46,393 nucleotides of DNA from Mesorhizobium silamurunense (GCF_014843825.1 NZ_JHQR01000067.1:1-46393), one strand, 5' to 3'; positions 8,201-20,462 are shown, counted from the first letter of the stretch. Notes: generated by a model from the letters alone, not told the origin. Translations and numbers: made by a program.

Positions 8201-9272
8201 ATGGCTTCCGAAACGGCGCAGCCCGGCTTCTGGGCTCGGGTGCAGCGCGCATCCGTCGAGAGACTCCACATCAGGCTGGAGTCGCTGCTGGTGCTTGTGG
8301 CGCTGAGCGCGGCGATGGCGCTGCTGTCGCCTTTCTTCCTGTCGCTCAGCAATTTCCTCAACATCCTCTTGGCGACATCGACGATCGGCGTGCTGGCGAT
8401 CGCCGCCACCTTCGTCATCGGCTCGGGCGGGCTAGATCTGTCGCTCGGCTCGGTCATGGGGTTGGCCGGCGTGGCGGGCGCCTTCGTCGCCGTCAATCTC
8501 GGCTGGCCCTCGGTCTTCGCGGTGATAGCCTGCGTTCTGGCTGGAAGTATCGCTGGCTACATCAACGGCCAACTGGTCACCCGCGCCTTCGTGCCCGCTT
8601 TCATCGTCACGCTCGGCATGCTCGGCCTTGCCCGCGGGCTGGCGCTGGTCATCTCGCAGGGCAGGGCGATCTACGGCCTGCCGGCCGAGATCGTCTATAT
8701 CGGCCAAGGCCGACCGCTCGGCGTCCCGATGCCGGTGATCATCTTCGTGCTCACCGCGATCGTCGCGCATTGCGTGCTCGCCTATACGCGGTTCGGCCGC
8801 CACACGCTGGCGCTCGGCGACAGCGAGGGTGCGGCGCGCGCCGCCGGCATCCGTGTCGAGCAACATCGCCGCATCATCTACACGCTCTCCGGCGCGCTTG
8901 CCGGGCTTGCTGGCCTGCTCTTCACCGCCCGCGTCAATGCCGGTGATCCGACCGCCGGCATCAACTACGAGCTCACCGCCATCACCGCGGCGATCATCGG
9001 CGGCACCAATCTGTTCGGCGGGCGCGCCTCGATCCTCGGCACGATGATCGGCGCGCTGATCATGGGCGGGCTGCAGAACGGGCTGACGCTGCTTGCGGTG
9101 CCGCGCCTCGATCCTCGGCACGATGATCGGCGCGCTGATCATGGGCGTGCTGCAGAACGGGCTGACGCTGCTTGCGGTGCAGTCCTACTACCAGCAGATG
9201 GCGATCGGCGCGGTGCTGATCCTCGCGGTCTTCATCGATCAGTACCAGGTGCGGAAGGAGTCGCGCGTATGA
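8201..9272 (+). pseudogene. Sugar ABC transporter permease (RbsC type), frameshifted by a tandem duplication
   Basis: An inner-membrane permease of the ribose/fructose importer class with about ten hydrophobic segments. The reading frame from the ATG at 8201 is normal until the second copy of a 79-bp direct duplication (9023-9101 repeated at 9102-9180). Because 79 is not a multiple of three, the frame shifts and the membrane sequence turns into an Arg/Asp-rich artefact. Removing one copy restores a 330-residue protein, the usual RbsC length, ending ...VRKESRV with its stop overlapping the ATPase start (ATGA at 9269-9272). As written, the frame instead continues into the ATPase and would give a 614-residue hybrid. 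Either a real mutation or an assembly error is possible. Confidence 0.85.
9023..9180. repeat. 79-bp tandem duplication inside the permease gene
   Basis: Bases 9023-9101 and 9102-9180 are identical except for one position (G at 9069, T at 9148; GGG versus GTG codon). The unit starts with CGCGCCTCGATCCTC and ends with CTTGCGGTGC. The duplication causes a +1 net shift in the permease frame. Confidence 0.97.
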
Positions 9273-10045
9273 CCCTTCTTTCGCTCCACGGCATCCGCAA
9301 GAGTTTTGGCGCTGTCGACGTGCTGCACGGCGTCGACCTCTCGGTCGCGGCCGGTGAAGTGGTCGGCCTGGTCGGCGACAATGGCGCCGGCAAGTCGACG
9401 CTGATGAAAACCATAACGGGCATCTACCGCGCCGACACCGGTTCGATCGAGTTCGACGGCAAGGACATTCTCGCCCTCGACCCCGGCCAGCGCCGCCGCC
9501 TCGGCATCGAGATGATCTACCAGGATCTTTCCCTCGCCAAGCAGCAGGACGTTGCGTCGAATATCTTCCTTGGCCGCGAGCCGACGAAAAGGCTGCTCGG
9601 CCTGTTCCCCGGCTTTGTCGACAAGGCCGAGATGGATCGCCAGGCGGCGCGAATGGTCGAGCGGCTCGGCGCGCATCTGCCGTCGATCAACCGGTCCGTC
9701 GGCTCGTTCTCCGGCGGCCAGCAGCAGACGGTGGCGATTGCGCGGGCGCTCACCTTCAACCCGAAGCTTGTCATCATGGACGAGCCGACGGCGGCGCTCG
9801 CCGTGCGGGAGGTGCAGAGCGTGCTCGATCTCATCCGGCGGCTGAAGTCGGAAGGCATCGCAGTCATTTTGATCTCGCACCGGCTGAACGACGTGCTGTC
9901 GGTTACCGACCGCATCGTCGTGCTGCGCCACGGCAGGGCGGATGCCGATCTCGTCACCGCCAAGACCAACATGAACGAAGTCGTCAGCCGCATCGTCGGC
10001 GGCGGCGATATCAGCGCCGCGGCGGCGCATGAGCAACGAGGCTGA
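9269..10045 (+). CDS. Sugar ABC transporter ATP-binding protein, single-domain (FrcA type)
   Basis: A 258-residue ATPase with all ABC motifs: Walker A GDNGAGKST (36-44), signature FSGGQQQ (146-152), Walker B VIMDEP near 169 and switch His in LISHRLND. Ribose-type importers usually have a double-length ATPase (about 500 residues); the single-domain form resembles FrcA of rhizobial fructose uptake, which works as a homodimer. The ATG at 9269 would overlap the stop of an intact permease. In the present sequence the upstream permease frame runs into this gene without a stop, so its expression may be altered. Confidence 0.92.
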   Translation: MTLLSLHGIRKSFGAVDVLHGVDLSVAAGEVVGLVGDNGAGKSTLMKTITGIYRADTGSIEFDGKDILALDPGQRRRLGIEMIYQDLSLAKQQDVASNIFLGREPTKRLLGLFPGFVDKAEMDRQAARMVERLGAHLPSINRSVGSFSGGQQQTVAIARALTFNPKLVIMDEPTAALAVREVQSVLDLIRRLKSEGIAVILISHRLNDVLSVTDRIVVLRHGRADADLVTAKTNMNEVVSRIVGGGDISAAAAHEQRG

Positions 10046-10046
10046 C

Positions 10047-10901
10047 ATGAATACATTTGGACTGCACACTTTCGCCATCGCTCCGGTCTGGGACCTCGCC
10101 CGCATCGAGCCGCAGATGGACCGGCTGAAGGAACTCGGCATCGGTCTGATGGAGATTCCGCTGCTGCGCCCTGAGGAGATCGACACCAAGCACACGCGCG
10201 GCTTCGCCAACCACTATGGCGTCCAGCTCATCCCGTCGCTCGGCCTGCCGCGAGCGCTCGACGTGGTCGAGCGGCCGGAGGAGGCGCTCGACTTCCTGCA
10301 GCCGGCCTTCAAAGTGTGCAACGAAGTCGGCGCAGAGGCGCTTGGCGGCGTCACCTACGGCACGATCGGCAAGACCACAGGGCGGGCGCCGACGCGCAAG
10401 GAGATCGACGGCATGTGCCGCTTCCTCGAACGCGCGGCGAAGGCGGCGAAGGCCCGCAGCCTGAAGCTCGGCATCGAGCCCTGCAACCGCTACGAGACGC
10501 ATCTCATTAATCGCGGTGTCGACGCGGCGCGGATCATCGAGCGCGTCGGTGCCGACAACATCTTCATCCATCTCGACACCTATCACATGCATATCGAGGA
10601 AGAGAGCTTTGCCGCGGGCTTCGAGGCGGCGGCCCCCTTCCTCGGTTATGTGCATGTGTCGGAGGCCAATCGCGGCGTGCCGGGGCGCGGCATGCTCAAC
10701 TGGGCGGCCTGCATGAAGGCGATCGCCGACATCGGCTATCAGGGCGCGATCACGCTCGAAAGCATGAACCATGTCGATGTCGATATCGCCGGTGGGCTGG
10801 CGGTGTGGCGCCCGGTGGCGGAAGACCCGCGCGACGTCATCGAGGTGGGCCTGCCGTTCCTGCGCGAGGAAGCGCGCAAGGCGGGATTGACGCTCGGATA
10901 G
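10047..10901 (+). CDS. Sugar 3-epimerase, D-tagatose/D-psicose 3-epimerase family
   Basis: A 284-residue TIM-barrel enzyme of the AP-endonuclease-2-like sugar isomerase group, interconverting ketohexoses at C3 or a similar substrate. The four metal-binding residues of the family are visible: Glu in GIEPCNRYE (about 142), Asp in HLDTYHMHIEE (about 174), His in YVHVSEANRG (about 201) and Glu in TLESMNH (about 236). The start at 10047 has GAGG five bases upstream; an alternative ATG at 10029 would overlap the ATPase gene. Being last in the importer operon, it probably makes the first metabolic change to the imported sugar. Confidence 0.9.
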   Translation: MNTFGLHTFAIAPVWDLARIEPQMDRLKELGIGLMEIPLLRPEEIDTKHTRGFANHYGVQLIPSLGLPRALDVVERPEEALDFLQPAFKVCNEVGAEALGGVTYGTIGKTTGRAPTRKEIDGMCRFLERAAKAAKARSLKLGIEPCNRYETHLINRGVDAARIIERVGADNIFIHLDTYHMHIEEESFAAGFEAAAPFLGYVHVSEANRGVPGRGMLNWAACMKAIADIGYQGAITLESMNHVDVDIAGGLAVWRPVAEDPRDVIEVGLPFLREEARKAGLTLG

Positions 10902-10907
10902 CGAAGT

Positions 10908-12569
10908 TTACTTGCGGTCTCGGCGCGCCAGCCAGCGGCGGCGCGCCTCCTGCTGTTCGGCAAGTTCGGCCTCGTCCCAGTAGCCGATGAGCACGCCGGA
11001 GCCGAGGATAGGGTCGAAATGCTCGATCTTGTCGTCGATCTCCGTCAGCCATTCGTCCGGAACGGTGATGCGGTTGTTGGGCAGCGCCAACCAGCGCATC
11101 AGCGCTTGCCGCAACCGCTCTATATCGCTGGCCGCCCATGGGTCGCGGCCGAGATCGCACAGTTCGCCGGGGTCGTTCTGCAGGTCGAAGAGCATCGGCT
11201 CGACACCTTCGCCATGGACGAGTTTGAAGCGGCCGTCGGTGATCATGTAGAGCTTGCAGTTCGACACCGGCATGGCGAGCTTCAGCCGCGCCGCGTCGCC
11301 GCTGTAGTCGTATTCGCTAACAGCAAAGTTGCGCAGGCTTGTCCGTTCGCCGGAAGTGAGCGACAACAGCGAACGGCCTTCGAGGATATGCGGCTTGGCC
11401 CTGCCGCCGAAATAGTCGAGGAAAGTCGGCGCGAGGTCGATCATCTCGACCAACGCATCTGAGCTGGTCCCGCGCGTGGCGTCGGCTTCCGGGCGCGGAT
11501 CGTAGACGATCATAGGCACTTTGACCGCGACATCGTGGAACAGGTATTTCTCGCCGAGCCAGTGGTCGCCGAGATAGTCGCCATGGTCGGAGGTGAACAC
11601 GACAAGCGTGTTCTCGAACAGGCCGCGCTTCTCAATGAAGTCAAACAAATGGCCGAGCTGGTCGTCGATCTGCTTGATCAGGCCCATGTAGCAGGGGATG
11701 ACGGTCTCGCGGACCTCGTCGCGTGAGAAGTTCTTCGAGTAGCGCTCCTGCTGGAAGGCCTCGAAGATCGGATTTGGCGAGGCGCGCTCCGCCTCGCTGC
11801 GGATCGGCGGCTGGATATCCGCCTTGCCGTACATGTCATGATAGGGCGCCGGCACAATATAGGGCCAGTGCGGCTTGATGTAGGAAAGATGCGCGCACCA
11901 GGCTTCGCCATTGGCTTCGGCCTCCTCGATGAAGCGCATGGCACGGCGGGTCATGTAGGGTGTTTCGGAATGCTCGTCCGGAATGCGCGCCGGCTTGTCG
12001 GCATGGACGAGCAGCCAGCCGTTGAAATTCTCGCCGTTCGTGCCTTCGCCGGAATTCGCCCAATGCTCCCATGGGTTGGCGGCGTCGAAACCCTGCTCGC
12101 GCAGATAGCTGTCGTAGGCCGGATCGGGGTCGTAGCTGGTCGAGGGATGCAAGCCGTCGTCGCGCTCGAACGGCTCGAAGCCACATTCGGCGACACGCAC
12201 GCCGATGATGGAATCCCTGGCGATGCCGAGGCGCTCCATGCCTTCCTCGTCGGCGCTCATGTGCGTCTTGCCGATGAGAGCGCAGCGCACGCCGATTTCG
12301 CGCAGGTGATCGCCCAGCGTCGGCTCGCCGACCCTCAGCGGCACGCCGTTATGCGTCGAGCCGTGCGAGCGGACATAGCGGCCGGTATAGGCGCTCATGC
12401 GCGAGGGACCGCACACCGTCGATTGAACATAGGCGTTGGTGAAGCGCACGCCGCGGTCGGCGAGCCGGTCGATATTCGGCGTCTTCAGGCTCCTGTGTCC
12501 GGCGCAGCCCAGATAGTCGAACCGCAGCTGGTCGCACATGATGAAAAGGACGTTGCGTTTTGAGGTCAT
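10908..12569 (-). CDS. Sulfatase-superfamily hydrolase (arylsulfatase / phosphonate monoester hydrolase type)
   Basis: A 553-residue alkaline-phosphatase-superfamily enzyme. The formylglycine motif is present as VCGPSRMSAYTGRY near residue 53, with the Cys that is oxidised to the catalytic aldehyde. Metal-site segments FIMCDQLRFDYLG near the N-terminus, SDHGDYLGDH and GLIKQIDDQLG further on are intact. Rhizobial relatives hydrolyse phosphonate or phosphate monoesters as well as sulfate esters, so the exact ester is uncertain. The start at MTSKRN (12569) fits the family N-terminus; a longer frame adds 23 unlikely residues. No signal peptide is seen, so it should be cytoplasmic. It converges on the epimerase gene with a 6-bp gap and is divergent from pcaD. 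Confidence 0.88.
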   Translation of the reverse strand: MTSKRNVLFIMCDQLRFDYLGCAGHRSLKTPNIDRLADRGVRFTNAYVQSTVCGPSRMSAYTGRYVRSHGSTHNGVPLRVGEPTLGDHLREIGVRCALIGKTHMSADEEGMERLGIARDSIIGVRVAECGFEPFERDDGLHPSTSYDPDPAYDSYLREQGFDAANPWEHWANSGEGTNGENFNGWLLVHADKPARIPDEHSETPYMTRRAMRFIEEAEANGEAWCAHLSYIKPHWPYIVPAPYHDMYGKADIQPPIRSEAERASPNPIFEAFQQERYSKNFSRDEVRETVIPCYMGLIKQIDDQLGHLFDFIEKRGLFENTLVVFTSDHGDYLGDHWLGEKYLFHDVAVKVPMIVYDPRPEADATRGTSSDALVEMIDLAPTFLDYFGGRAKPHILEGRSLLSLTSGERTSLRNFAVSEYDYSGDAARLKLAMPVSNCKLYMITDGRFKLVHGEGVEPMLFDLQNDPGELCDLGRDPWAASDIERLRQALMRWLALPNNRITVPDEWLTEIDDKIEHFDPILGSGVLIGYWDEAELAEQQEARRRWLARRDRK

Positions 12570-12648
12570 TGCTATCCGTCGGAATGGCTCTCGGTAATGC
12601 CAGAACGGCGAAGGTAATGAAACGCGGCCAAATATCATTTTCTTGAGC

Positions 12649-12660
12649 CACCAACTGGTG
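12649..12660. promoter_or_regulatory. Palindrome in the pcaD / sulfatase divergent region
   Basis: CACCA-AC-TGGTG is an inverted repeat of two 5-bp arms, 27 bp before the pcaD start. Its position suits an operator overlapping the promoter. It does not match the PcaQ site known from Sinorhizobium (ATAACC-N4-GGTTAA), which I did not find in this 117-bp region. Confidence 0.35.
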
Positions 12661-12686
12661 CAATGTCACCTTGGAGGACCGAAACC

Positions 12687-13499
12687 GTGCCATTCGTCAG
12701 CACCGGCGGCGTCACGCTGCACTATCGCACGATCGAAGCGACCGGCACTTCGCGCCCGATCATCTTCATCAACTCGTTGGGCACCGACTTCCGGATCTGG
12801 GACGACGTCGTGGCGCGGCTTGCCGGCGAGATGCCGATGCTCGTCTACGACAAGCGCGGCCATGGGCTTTCCGACATCGGCGGCGGTGTGCGCTCGATCG
12901 ACGACCATGTCGACGATCTGAGCGCGCTGATCGATCACCTAGGCTTCGACAAGGCGGTGCTCTTCGGCCTCTCGGTCGGCGGCATGGTCGCCCAGGGGCT
13001 TTATGCCCGGCGGCCAGATCTCGTCGAGGCGCTGATCCTCAGCGACACGGCGCACAAGATCGGCACCGCCGAGAGCTGGAACAGCCGCATCGCGACCGTC
13101 GAGCGCGACGGCATCGAGGCGATCGCCGATGGCGTGCTGAAAGTGTGGTTCACGCCGGATTTCCATACGAATCGCGCTGCCGAACTGGCCGGCTGCCGCA
13201 ACATGCTGACCCGGCAGGCGCTGCCCGGCTATATCGGCACATGCATGGCGGTGCGCGACGCTGATTTCACCGATGCTGCCTCACGCATCGCTGTGCCGAC
13301 GCTCTGCGTCGTCGGCGACCAGGACGGCTCGACGCCGCCCGATCTCGTGCGCTCGCTGGCCGACCTGATCCCCGGGGCACGCTTCGAGGTGATCCGCGGC
13401 GCTGGGCACATTCCCTGCATCGAGCAGCCCGACGCACTGACCACCCTGATCCGCGACTTCGTCGCCTCGTTGCCTGAGGGAACGCATGCCCATGGATGA
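12687..13499 (+). CDS. pcaD: 3-oxoadipate enol-lactonase
   Basis: A 270-residue alpha/beta-hydrolase that opens beta-ketoadipate enol-lactone to beta-ketoadipate in the protocatechuate pathway. The nucleophile elbow is GLSVGGMVAQG, the oxyanion region FINSLGTDFRIWD and the C-terminal catalytic His lies in GAGHIPCIEQP. I place the start at the GTG at 12687, nine bases after GGAGG (12673-12677), which gives the family N-terminus MPFVSTGGVTLHY; an ATG at 12663 precedes this ribosome site. It opens the pcaDCHGB operon and overlaps pcaC by 14 bases. Confidence 0.93.
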   Translation: MPFVSTGGVTLHYRTIEATGTSRPIIFINSLGTDFRIWDDVVARLAGEMPMLVYDKRGHGLSDIGGGVRSIDDHVDDLSALIDHLGFDKAVLFGLSVGGMVAQGLYARRPDLVEALILSDTAHKIGTAESWNSRIATVERDGIEAIADGVLKVWFTPDFHTNRAAELAGCRNMLTRQALPGYIGTCMAVRDADFTDAASRIAVPTLCVVGDQDGSTPPDLVRSLADLIPGARFEVIRGAGHIPCIEQPDALTTLIRDFVASLPEGTHAHG

Positions 13500-13896
13500 C
13501 GACCCCAAGAATACCAGCCGCTACCGGACCGGACTGGAGGTCCGTCGCTCCGTGCTCGGCGATCAGCATGTCGACCGCGCCGTGGACGCGGCAACCGATT
13601 TCGATCGGCCGTTCCAGCAGCTGATCACCGAGGCTGCCTGGGGAACGGTGTGGGCGCGCCCCGGCCTGTCGAAACGCGAGCGCTCGATCGTGACGCTGGC
13701 GCTGCTCGCAGCCCTTGGCCACGACGAAGAGGTGGCCATGCATGTGCGCGCCACCGCGAACACGGGGGCCTCGCGCGACGACATCCGCGAAGCCTTCCTG
13801 CATGTCGCGATCTATGCCGGGGTGCCGGCGGCCAACCGCGCCTTCAGAATCGCCAAGGAGGTGTTCTCGCAGATGGACGGAGCCCCTCATGCCTGA
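13486..13896 (+). CDS. pcaC: 4-carboxymuconolactone decarboxylase
   Basis: A 136-residue AhpD-fold enzyme, the normal length for PcaC, which decarboxylates gamma-carboxymuconolactone to the enol-lactone used by PcaD. Family segments [17 protein letters not shown] and [16 protein letters not shown] are intact, as is the C-terminal [12 protein letters not shown]. It overlaps pcaD upstream (14 bases) and pcaH downstream (8 bases), so translation of the three is coupled. A second ATG at 13492 is a possible alternative start. Confidence 0.94.
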   Translation: MPMDDDPKNTSRYRTGLEVRRSVLGDQHVDRAVDAATDFDRPFQQLITEAAWGTVWARPGLSKRERSIVTLALLAALGHDEEVAMHVRATANTGASRDDIREAFLHVAIYAGVPAANRAFRIAKEVFSQMDGAPHA

Positions 13897-14641
13897 GCCG
13901 GGCTCCAACCGGACGCCGGAAACCGGCGCCTTCTTCCAGCGCGACCGCCAATGGCACCCGCCGGCATTCACGCCGGGCTACAAGAGCTCGGTCCTGCGCT
14001 CGCCGCAAAAGGCGTTGGTCGCCTTCGACAATACGCTGTCGGAACTCACCGGTCCGGTGTTCGGCCATGCCATGCTCGGCGAGCTCGACAACGACTTGAT
14101 CCACAATTTCGCCAAGCCAGGCGAGAGCGCCATCGGCGAGCGCATCATCGTCCATGGACGCGTGCTCGACGAGCGCGGCAGGGGCGTGCCCGGCGTGCTG
14201 CTCGAGTTCTGGCAGGCCAATTCCGGCGGTCGCTACCGCCACAAGAAGGACGGCTATCTGGCGCCGCTCGATCCGAATTTCGGCGGCTGCGGCCGCACGA
14301 TCACCGCCGAGGACGGCGGCTATGCCTTTCGCACTGTCCGGCCCGGGCCATACCCCTGGCCGAACGGTCCGAACGACTGGCGGCCGGCGCATATCCACTT
14401 TTCTCTCTTCGGCCACGGCTTCGCGCAGCGGCTGATCACGCAGATGTATTTCGAAGGCGACCCGCTGATCTGGCGCTGCCCGATCGTCGGCGGCATCTCC
14501 AACAGGGCCGCCATCGAAGCGCTGATCGCCGCGCTCGACATGCAGTCGACGATCCCGATGGATGCGCTTGCCTACAAGTTCGACATCGTGCTGCGCGGGC
14601 GGCGCTCGACGCTGTTCGAGAACAGGCCGGAGGGCAATTGA
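13889..14641 (+). CDS. pcaH: Protocatechuate 3,4-dioxygenase beta subunit
   Basis: A 250-residue intradiol dioxygenase subunit that holds the catalytic non-haem Fe(III) and cleaves protocatechuate to 3-carboxy-cis,cis-muconate together with PcaG. The four iron ligands can be assigned: Tyr in [10 protein letters not shown] (about 114), Tyr in GPYPWPNG (about 154), and the two His of [11 protein letters not shown] (about 168 and 170). The start at 13889 (MPEPGSN) lies inside the end of pcaC; the frame is open further upstream but encodes no conserved sequence. The stop overlaps the pcaG start by one base (TGATG). Confidence 0.95.
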   Translation: MPEPGSNRTPETGAFFQRDRQWHPPAFTPGYKSSVLRSPQKALVAFDNTLSELTGPVFGHAMLGELDNDLIHNFAKPGESAIGERIIVHGRVLDERGRGVPGVLLEFWQANSGGRYRHKKDGYLAPLDPNFGGCGRTITAEDGGYAFRTVRPGPYPWPNGPNDWRPAHIHFSLFGHGFAQRLITQMYFEGDPLIWRCPIVGGISNRAAIEALIAALDMQSTIPMDALAYKFDIVLRGRRSTLFENRPEGN

Positions 14642-15255
14642 TGGCGCAGTCGCTCGACCGGCTGAAGGAGAGCCCTTCGCAGACCGCCGGACCCTATGTC
14701 CATATCGGGCTGACGCCGAATTTCTGCGATATCGGCGGCGTCTACGAAAGCGATCTTGGCTCGACCATGGTCAACGATCAGACCAAGGGTGAGCGGATCG
14801 AGCTGCGTGTCCGGGTGCTCGACGGCACCGGCACACCGCTCAAGGATGCGCTGATCGAGATCTGGCAGGCGGATGCCGCCGGGCTCTACAATTCGCCCGC
14901 CGAATTGCGCGGTACGGCCGATCCGAGCTTTTTAGGCTGGGGCCGGCAGCCGACCGACATGGAAACCGGAATCTGCCTGTTCCGGACGATCAAGCCCGGC
15001 CGTGTGCCGTTCCGCGACCGCCGGCTGATGGCGCCGCACATCACGCTGTGGATCGTGGCGCGCGGCATCAATATCGGCCTCAACACGAGGCTCTATTTCT
15101 CCGACGAGGAGAAGGCCAATGCCGAGGATCCGATCCTCGCCCGCATCGAGCATCGCGCGCGGGTGCCGACGCTGATCGCCGAGCGCCAGGGCGACGCTTA
15201 CGTTTTCGATGTACACTTGCAGGGCGAGAAGGAGACGGTCTTCTTCGACAGCTGA
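14641..15255 (+). CDS. pcaG: Protocatechuate 3,4-dioxygenase alpha subunit
   Basis: A 204-residue partner of PcaH. Conserved features are SQTAGPYVHIGLTP at the N-terminus, LIEIWQADAAG and the MAPHITLWIVARGIN strand. The iron ligands present in PcaH are not all kept here, as expected for the alpha subunit, which shapes the substrate pocket. The ATG overlaps the pcaH stop, giving equal amounts of both subunits. Confidence 0.95.
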   Translation: MAQSLDRLKESPSQTAGPYVHIGLTPNFCDIGGVYESDLGSTMVNDQTKGERIELRVRVLDGTGTPLKDALIEIWQADAAGLYNSPAELRGTADPSFLGWGRQPTDMETGICLFRTIKPGRVPFRDRRLMAPHITLWIVARGINIGLNTRLYFSDEEKANAEDPILARIEHRARVPTLIAERQGDAYVFDVHLQGEKETVFFDS

Positions 15256-15266
15256 CCGTGGCCGAC

Positions 15267-17551
<2,285 letters not shown>

Positions 17552-17564
17552 TCGACTGGAGCAA

Positions 17565-18770
<1,206 letters not shown>

Positions 18771-19568
18771 TTATGCAGCTTTCCCTTTGGCGGTACCCGC
18801 ATGCGCCGCCTTGGTGCGGGCCTGCAGGTCGCGCAATGTCTTCAGCTCGAGTTCCGTCGGCGTCGGCGTTTCGTCAAGCGCCTCGGCAAATTTTACGACC
18901 CAGCCACAGGTCGCCTGCACCTGCTCGCGGGTGACGCCGGGATGCAGCGACACCACGGTGAATTCCTTGGTCGCCGGGTCAGGCTTCCAGATGGCGAGGT
19001 CGGTGATCAGCAAGGTCGGACCGGCCGTGTCGATGCCGAGACGCTTGCGGTGGTCGCCGCCTTCGCCGTGGCCGAAGGAGGTGAAGAAGTCGATCTTTTC
19101 GACCATGCTGCGCTTCGACTGCGCCATGGTGATGTAAACCTCTCTCGACGAGGTGGCGATCTCCGGCGCGCCGCCGCCGCCGGGAAGGCGGGTCTTCGGA
19201 TGCACATAGTCGCCGATCACCGTGGTGTTGATGTTGCCGAACTTGTCGAGCTGCGCCGCGCCCAGGAAGCCGATCGAGATGCGGCCGCCCTGCAGCCAGT
19301 AGCGGAACATCTCGGGCACCGCGACCGTGGTGACCGCCGTCTCGCATAATTCGCCGTCGCCGATCGACAATGGCAGCACGTCCGGCGCGGTGCCGATGGT
19401 GCCGCTCTCGTAGATCAGCGTGATGTCCGGCGCATGCGTCAACCGTGCGACATTGCAGGCGGCCGACGGCGCGCCGATGCCGACGAAGCAGACATCGTCG
19501 TTTCTCAGCGCACGGCTGGCGGCGATCGTCATCATCTCGTTGGGGGTGAAGCCCAGATCCTCGCTCAT
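18771..19568 (-). CDS. pcaJ: 3-oxoadipate CoA-transferase subunit B
   Basis: A 265-residue beta subunit of a family I CoA-transferase that activates beta-ketoadipate with CoA from succinyl-CoA. The catalytic Glu is in YESGTIGTAP (Glu54). Length matches the larger CatJ/PcaJ form. The start at 19568 (MSEDLGF) overlaps the pcaI stop by four bases (ATGA); the frame extends 38 codons upstream without conserved sequence. Confidence 0.9.
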   Translation of the reverse strand: MSEDLGFTPNEMMTIAASRALRNDDVCFVGIGAPSAACNVARLTHAPDITLIYESGTIGTAPDVLPLSIGDGELCETAVTTVAVPEMFRYWLQGGRISIGFLGAAQLDKFGNINTTVIGDYVHPKTRLPGGGGAPEIATSSREVYITMAQSKRSMVEKIDFFTSFGHGEGGDHRKRLGIDTAGPTLLITDLAIWKPDPATKEFTVVSLHPGVTREQVQATCGWVVKFAEALDETPTPTELELKTLRDLQARTKAAHAGTAKGKAA

Positions 19569-20422
19569 GCGGCTTTCCTCAAATGCTCGACGCGGGCGGC
19601 AAAATCGCCCGCGCTGCTGTCGATGACGTTCTTCTTGATCCACGCCTGAAAGCGGTCGCGGTCGGCGGCGATCTCGTCCCATTCGAGATAGGCGGCGTTG
19701 TCGCGCTCGTAATAGCCATGCGTGTAGGAGGGATGCGAGCCGCCGGGAACGACCGAGATCGCGGCGATCGTCCAGCTTGGCAGCACGGTAAGGTTCGGGT
19801 GCAGATCGTCGAAATTGTCGACCACTTCCTCGACCGTCACCACCGCGTGCCTGGCGGCGAGCACGGCTTCCTTCTGGATGCCGATGATGCCTTCGACCAG
19901 CACGTTGCCCTTCCGGTCGGCCTTCTGTGCGTGGATGAAGGTGACGTCGGGCCGGATCGCCGGAACGGCGGCAAGCACCTCGCCGGTGAACGGGCAGGTG
20001 ACGGACTTGATGTTCGGATTGACCGCGGCAAGACCCGCGCCGCGATAGCCGCGAAACACCGCGCAGGGCAGGCCGGCCGCACCTGCTTCATAGGCGTTGG
20101 CCATGCCGGCGTGGCTGTGCTCCTCGACCTCGATCGCGCGCGGAAAGCCGTTTTCGATGGCGTCGCGGGCGCGCCTGAGCAGGCCGACGCCCGGATTGCC
20201 GACATAGGAGAAGACGATCTTTTTCGCCATGCCCATGCCGATCATCTGGTCGTAGATCAGGTCGGGCGTCATGCGGATCAGCGTCAGGTCGCGAAAGTCC
20301 TGGCGGATCGCCTCATGCGCGGCGGCGGTCGGGATCAGATGGGTGAAACCCTCGAAAGCGACCGTGTCGCCATCATGCAAATTTTCCGCGACAGCCTCTT
20401 TCAGCGGCAGGAACTTGACCAT
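19565..20422 (-). CDS. pcaI: 3-oxoadipate CoA-transferase subunit A
   Basis: A 285-residue alpha subunit, longer than the 230 residues of Pseudomonas putida PcaI and closer to the CatI-type subunit of about 283 residues. The N-terminal segment DGDTVAFEGFTHLIP replaces the usual glycine-rich motif, and NPNIKSVTCPFTGE is conserved in this subgroup. It is the first gene of pcaIJF. A perfect IclR-type palindrome lies 26 bp before the start codon. Assignment to beta-ketoadipate rests on operon context. Confidence 0.88.
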   Translation of the reverse strand: MVKFLPLKEAVAENLHDGDTVAFEGFTHLIPTAAAHEAIRQDFRDLTLIRMTPDLIYDQMIGMGMAKKIVFSYVGNPGVGLLRRARDAIENGFPRAIEVEEHSHAGMANAYEAGAAGLPCAVFRGYRGAGLAAVNPNIKSVTCPFTGEVLAAVPAIRPDVTFIHAQKADRKGNVLVEGIIGIQKEAVLAARHAVVTVEEVVDNFDDLHPNLTVLPSWTIAAISVVPGGSHPSYTHGYYERDNAAYLEWDEIAADRDRFQAWIKKNVIDSSAGDFAARVEHLRKAA

Positions 20423-20447
20423 CGTGGCGGCTCCGGGGATTCAGAAA

Positions 20448-20462
20448 GTTCGCATTGCGAAC
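20448..20462. promoter_or_regulatory. IclR-type operator in front of pcaIJF
   Basis: GTTCGCA-T-TGCGAAC is a perfect 7-1-7 palindrome, 26 bp upstream of pcaI. IclR-family regulators of the beta-ketoadipate pathway (PcaR, PcaU) bind palindromes beginning with GTTCG. In Sinorhizobium pcaIJF is controlled by an IclR-type PcaR, but that gene is not in this window, so the regulator would act from elsewhere. Confidence 0.65.

Noticed and set aside
8201..10045. A natural permease-ATPase fusion protein of 614 residues
   Set aside because: The joining segment is an out-of-frame translation caused by the 79-bp duplication; the correct permease C-terminus and an ATGA junction are visible in another frame.
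12570..12686. PcaQ binding site (ATAACC-N4-GGTTAA) before pcaD
   Set aside because: I searched the divergent region by eye and found no match; only an unrelated CACCA/TGGTG palindrome is present.
13951..14640. Plus-strand frame upstream of pcaG that would lengthen the protein
   Set aside because: It overlaps pcaH throughout, is arginine-rich and lacks family similarity; PcaG starts at 14641 in the TGATG overlap.
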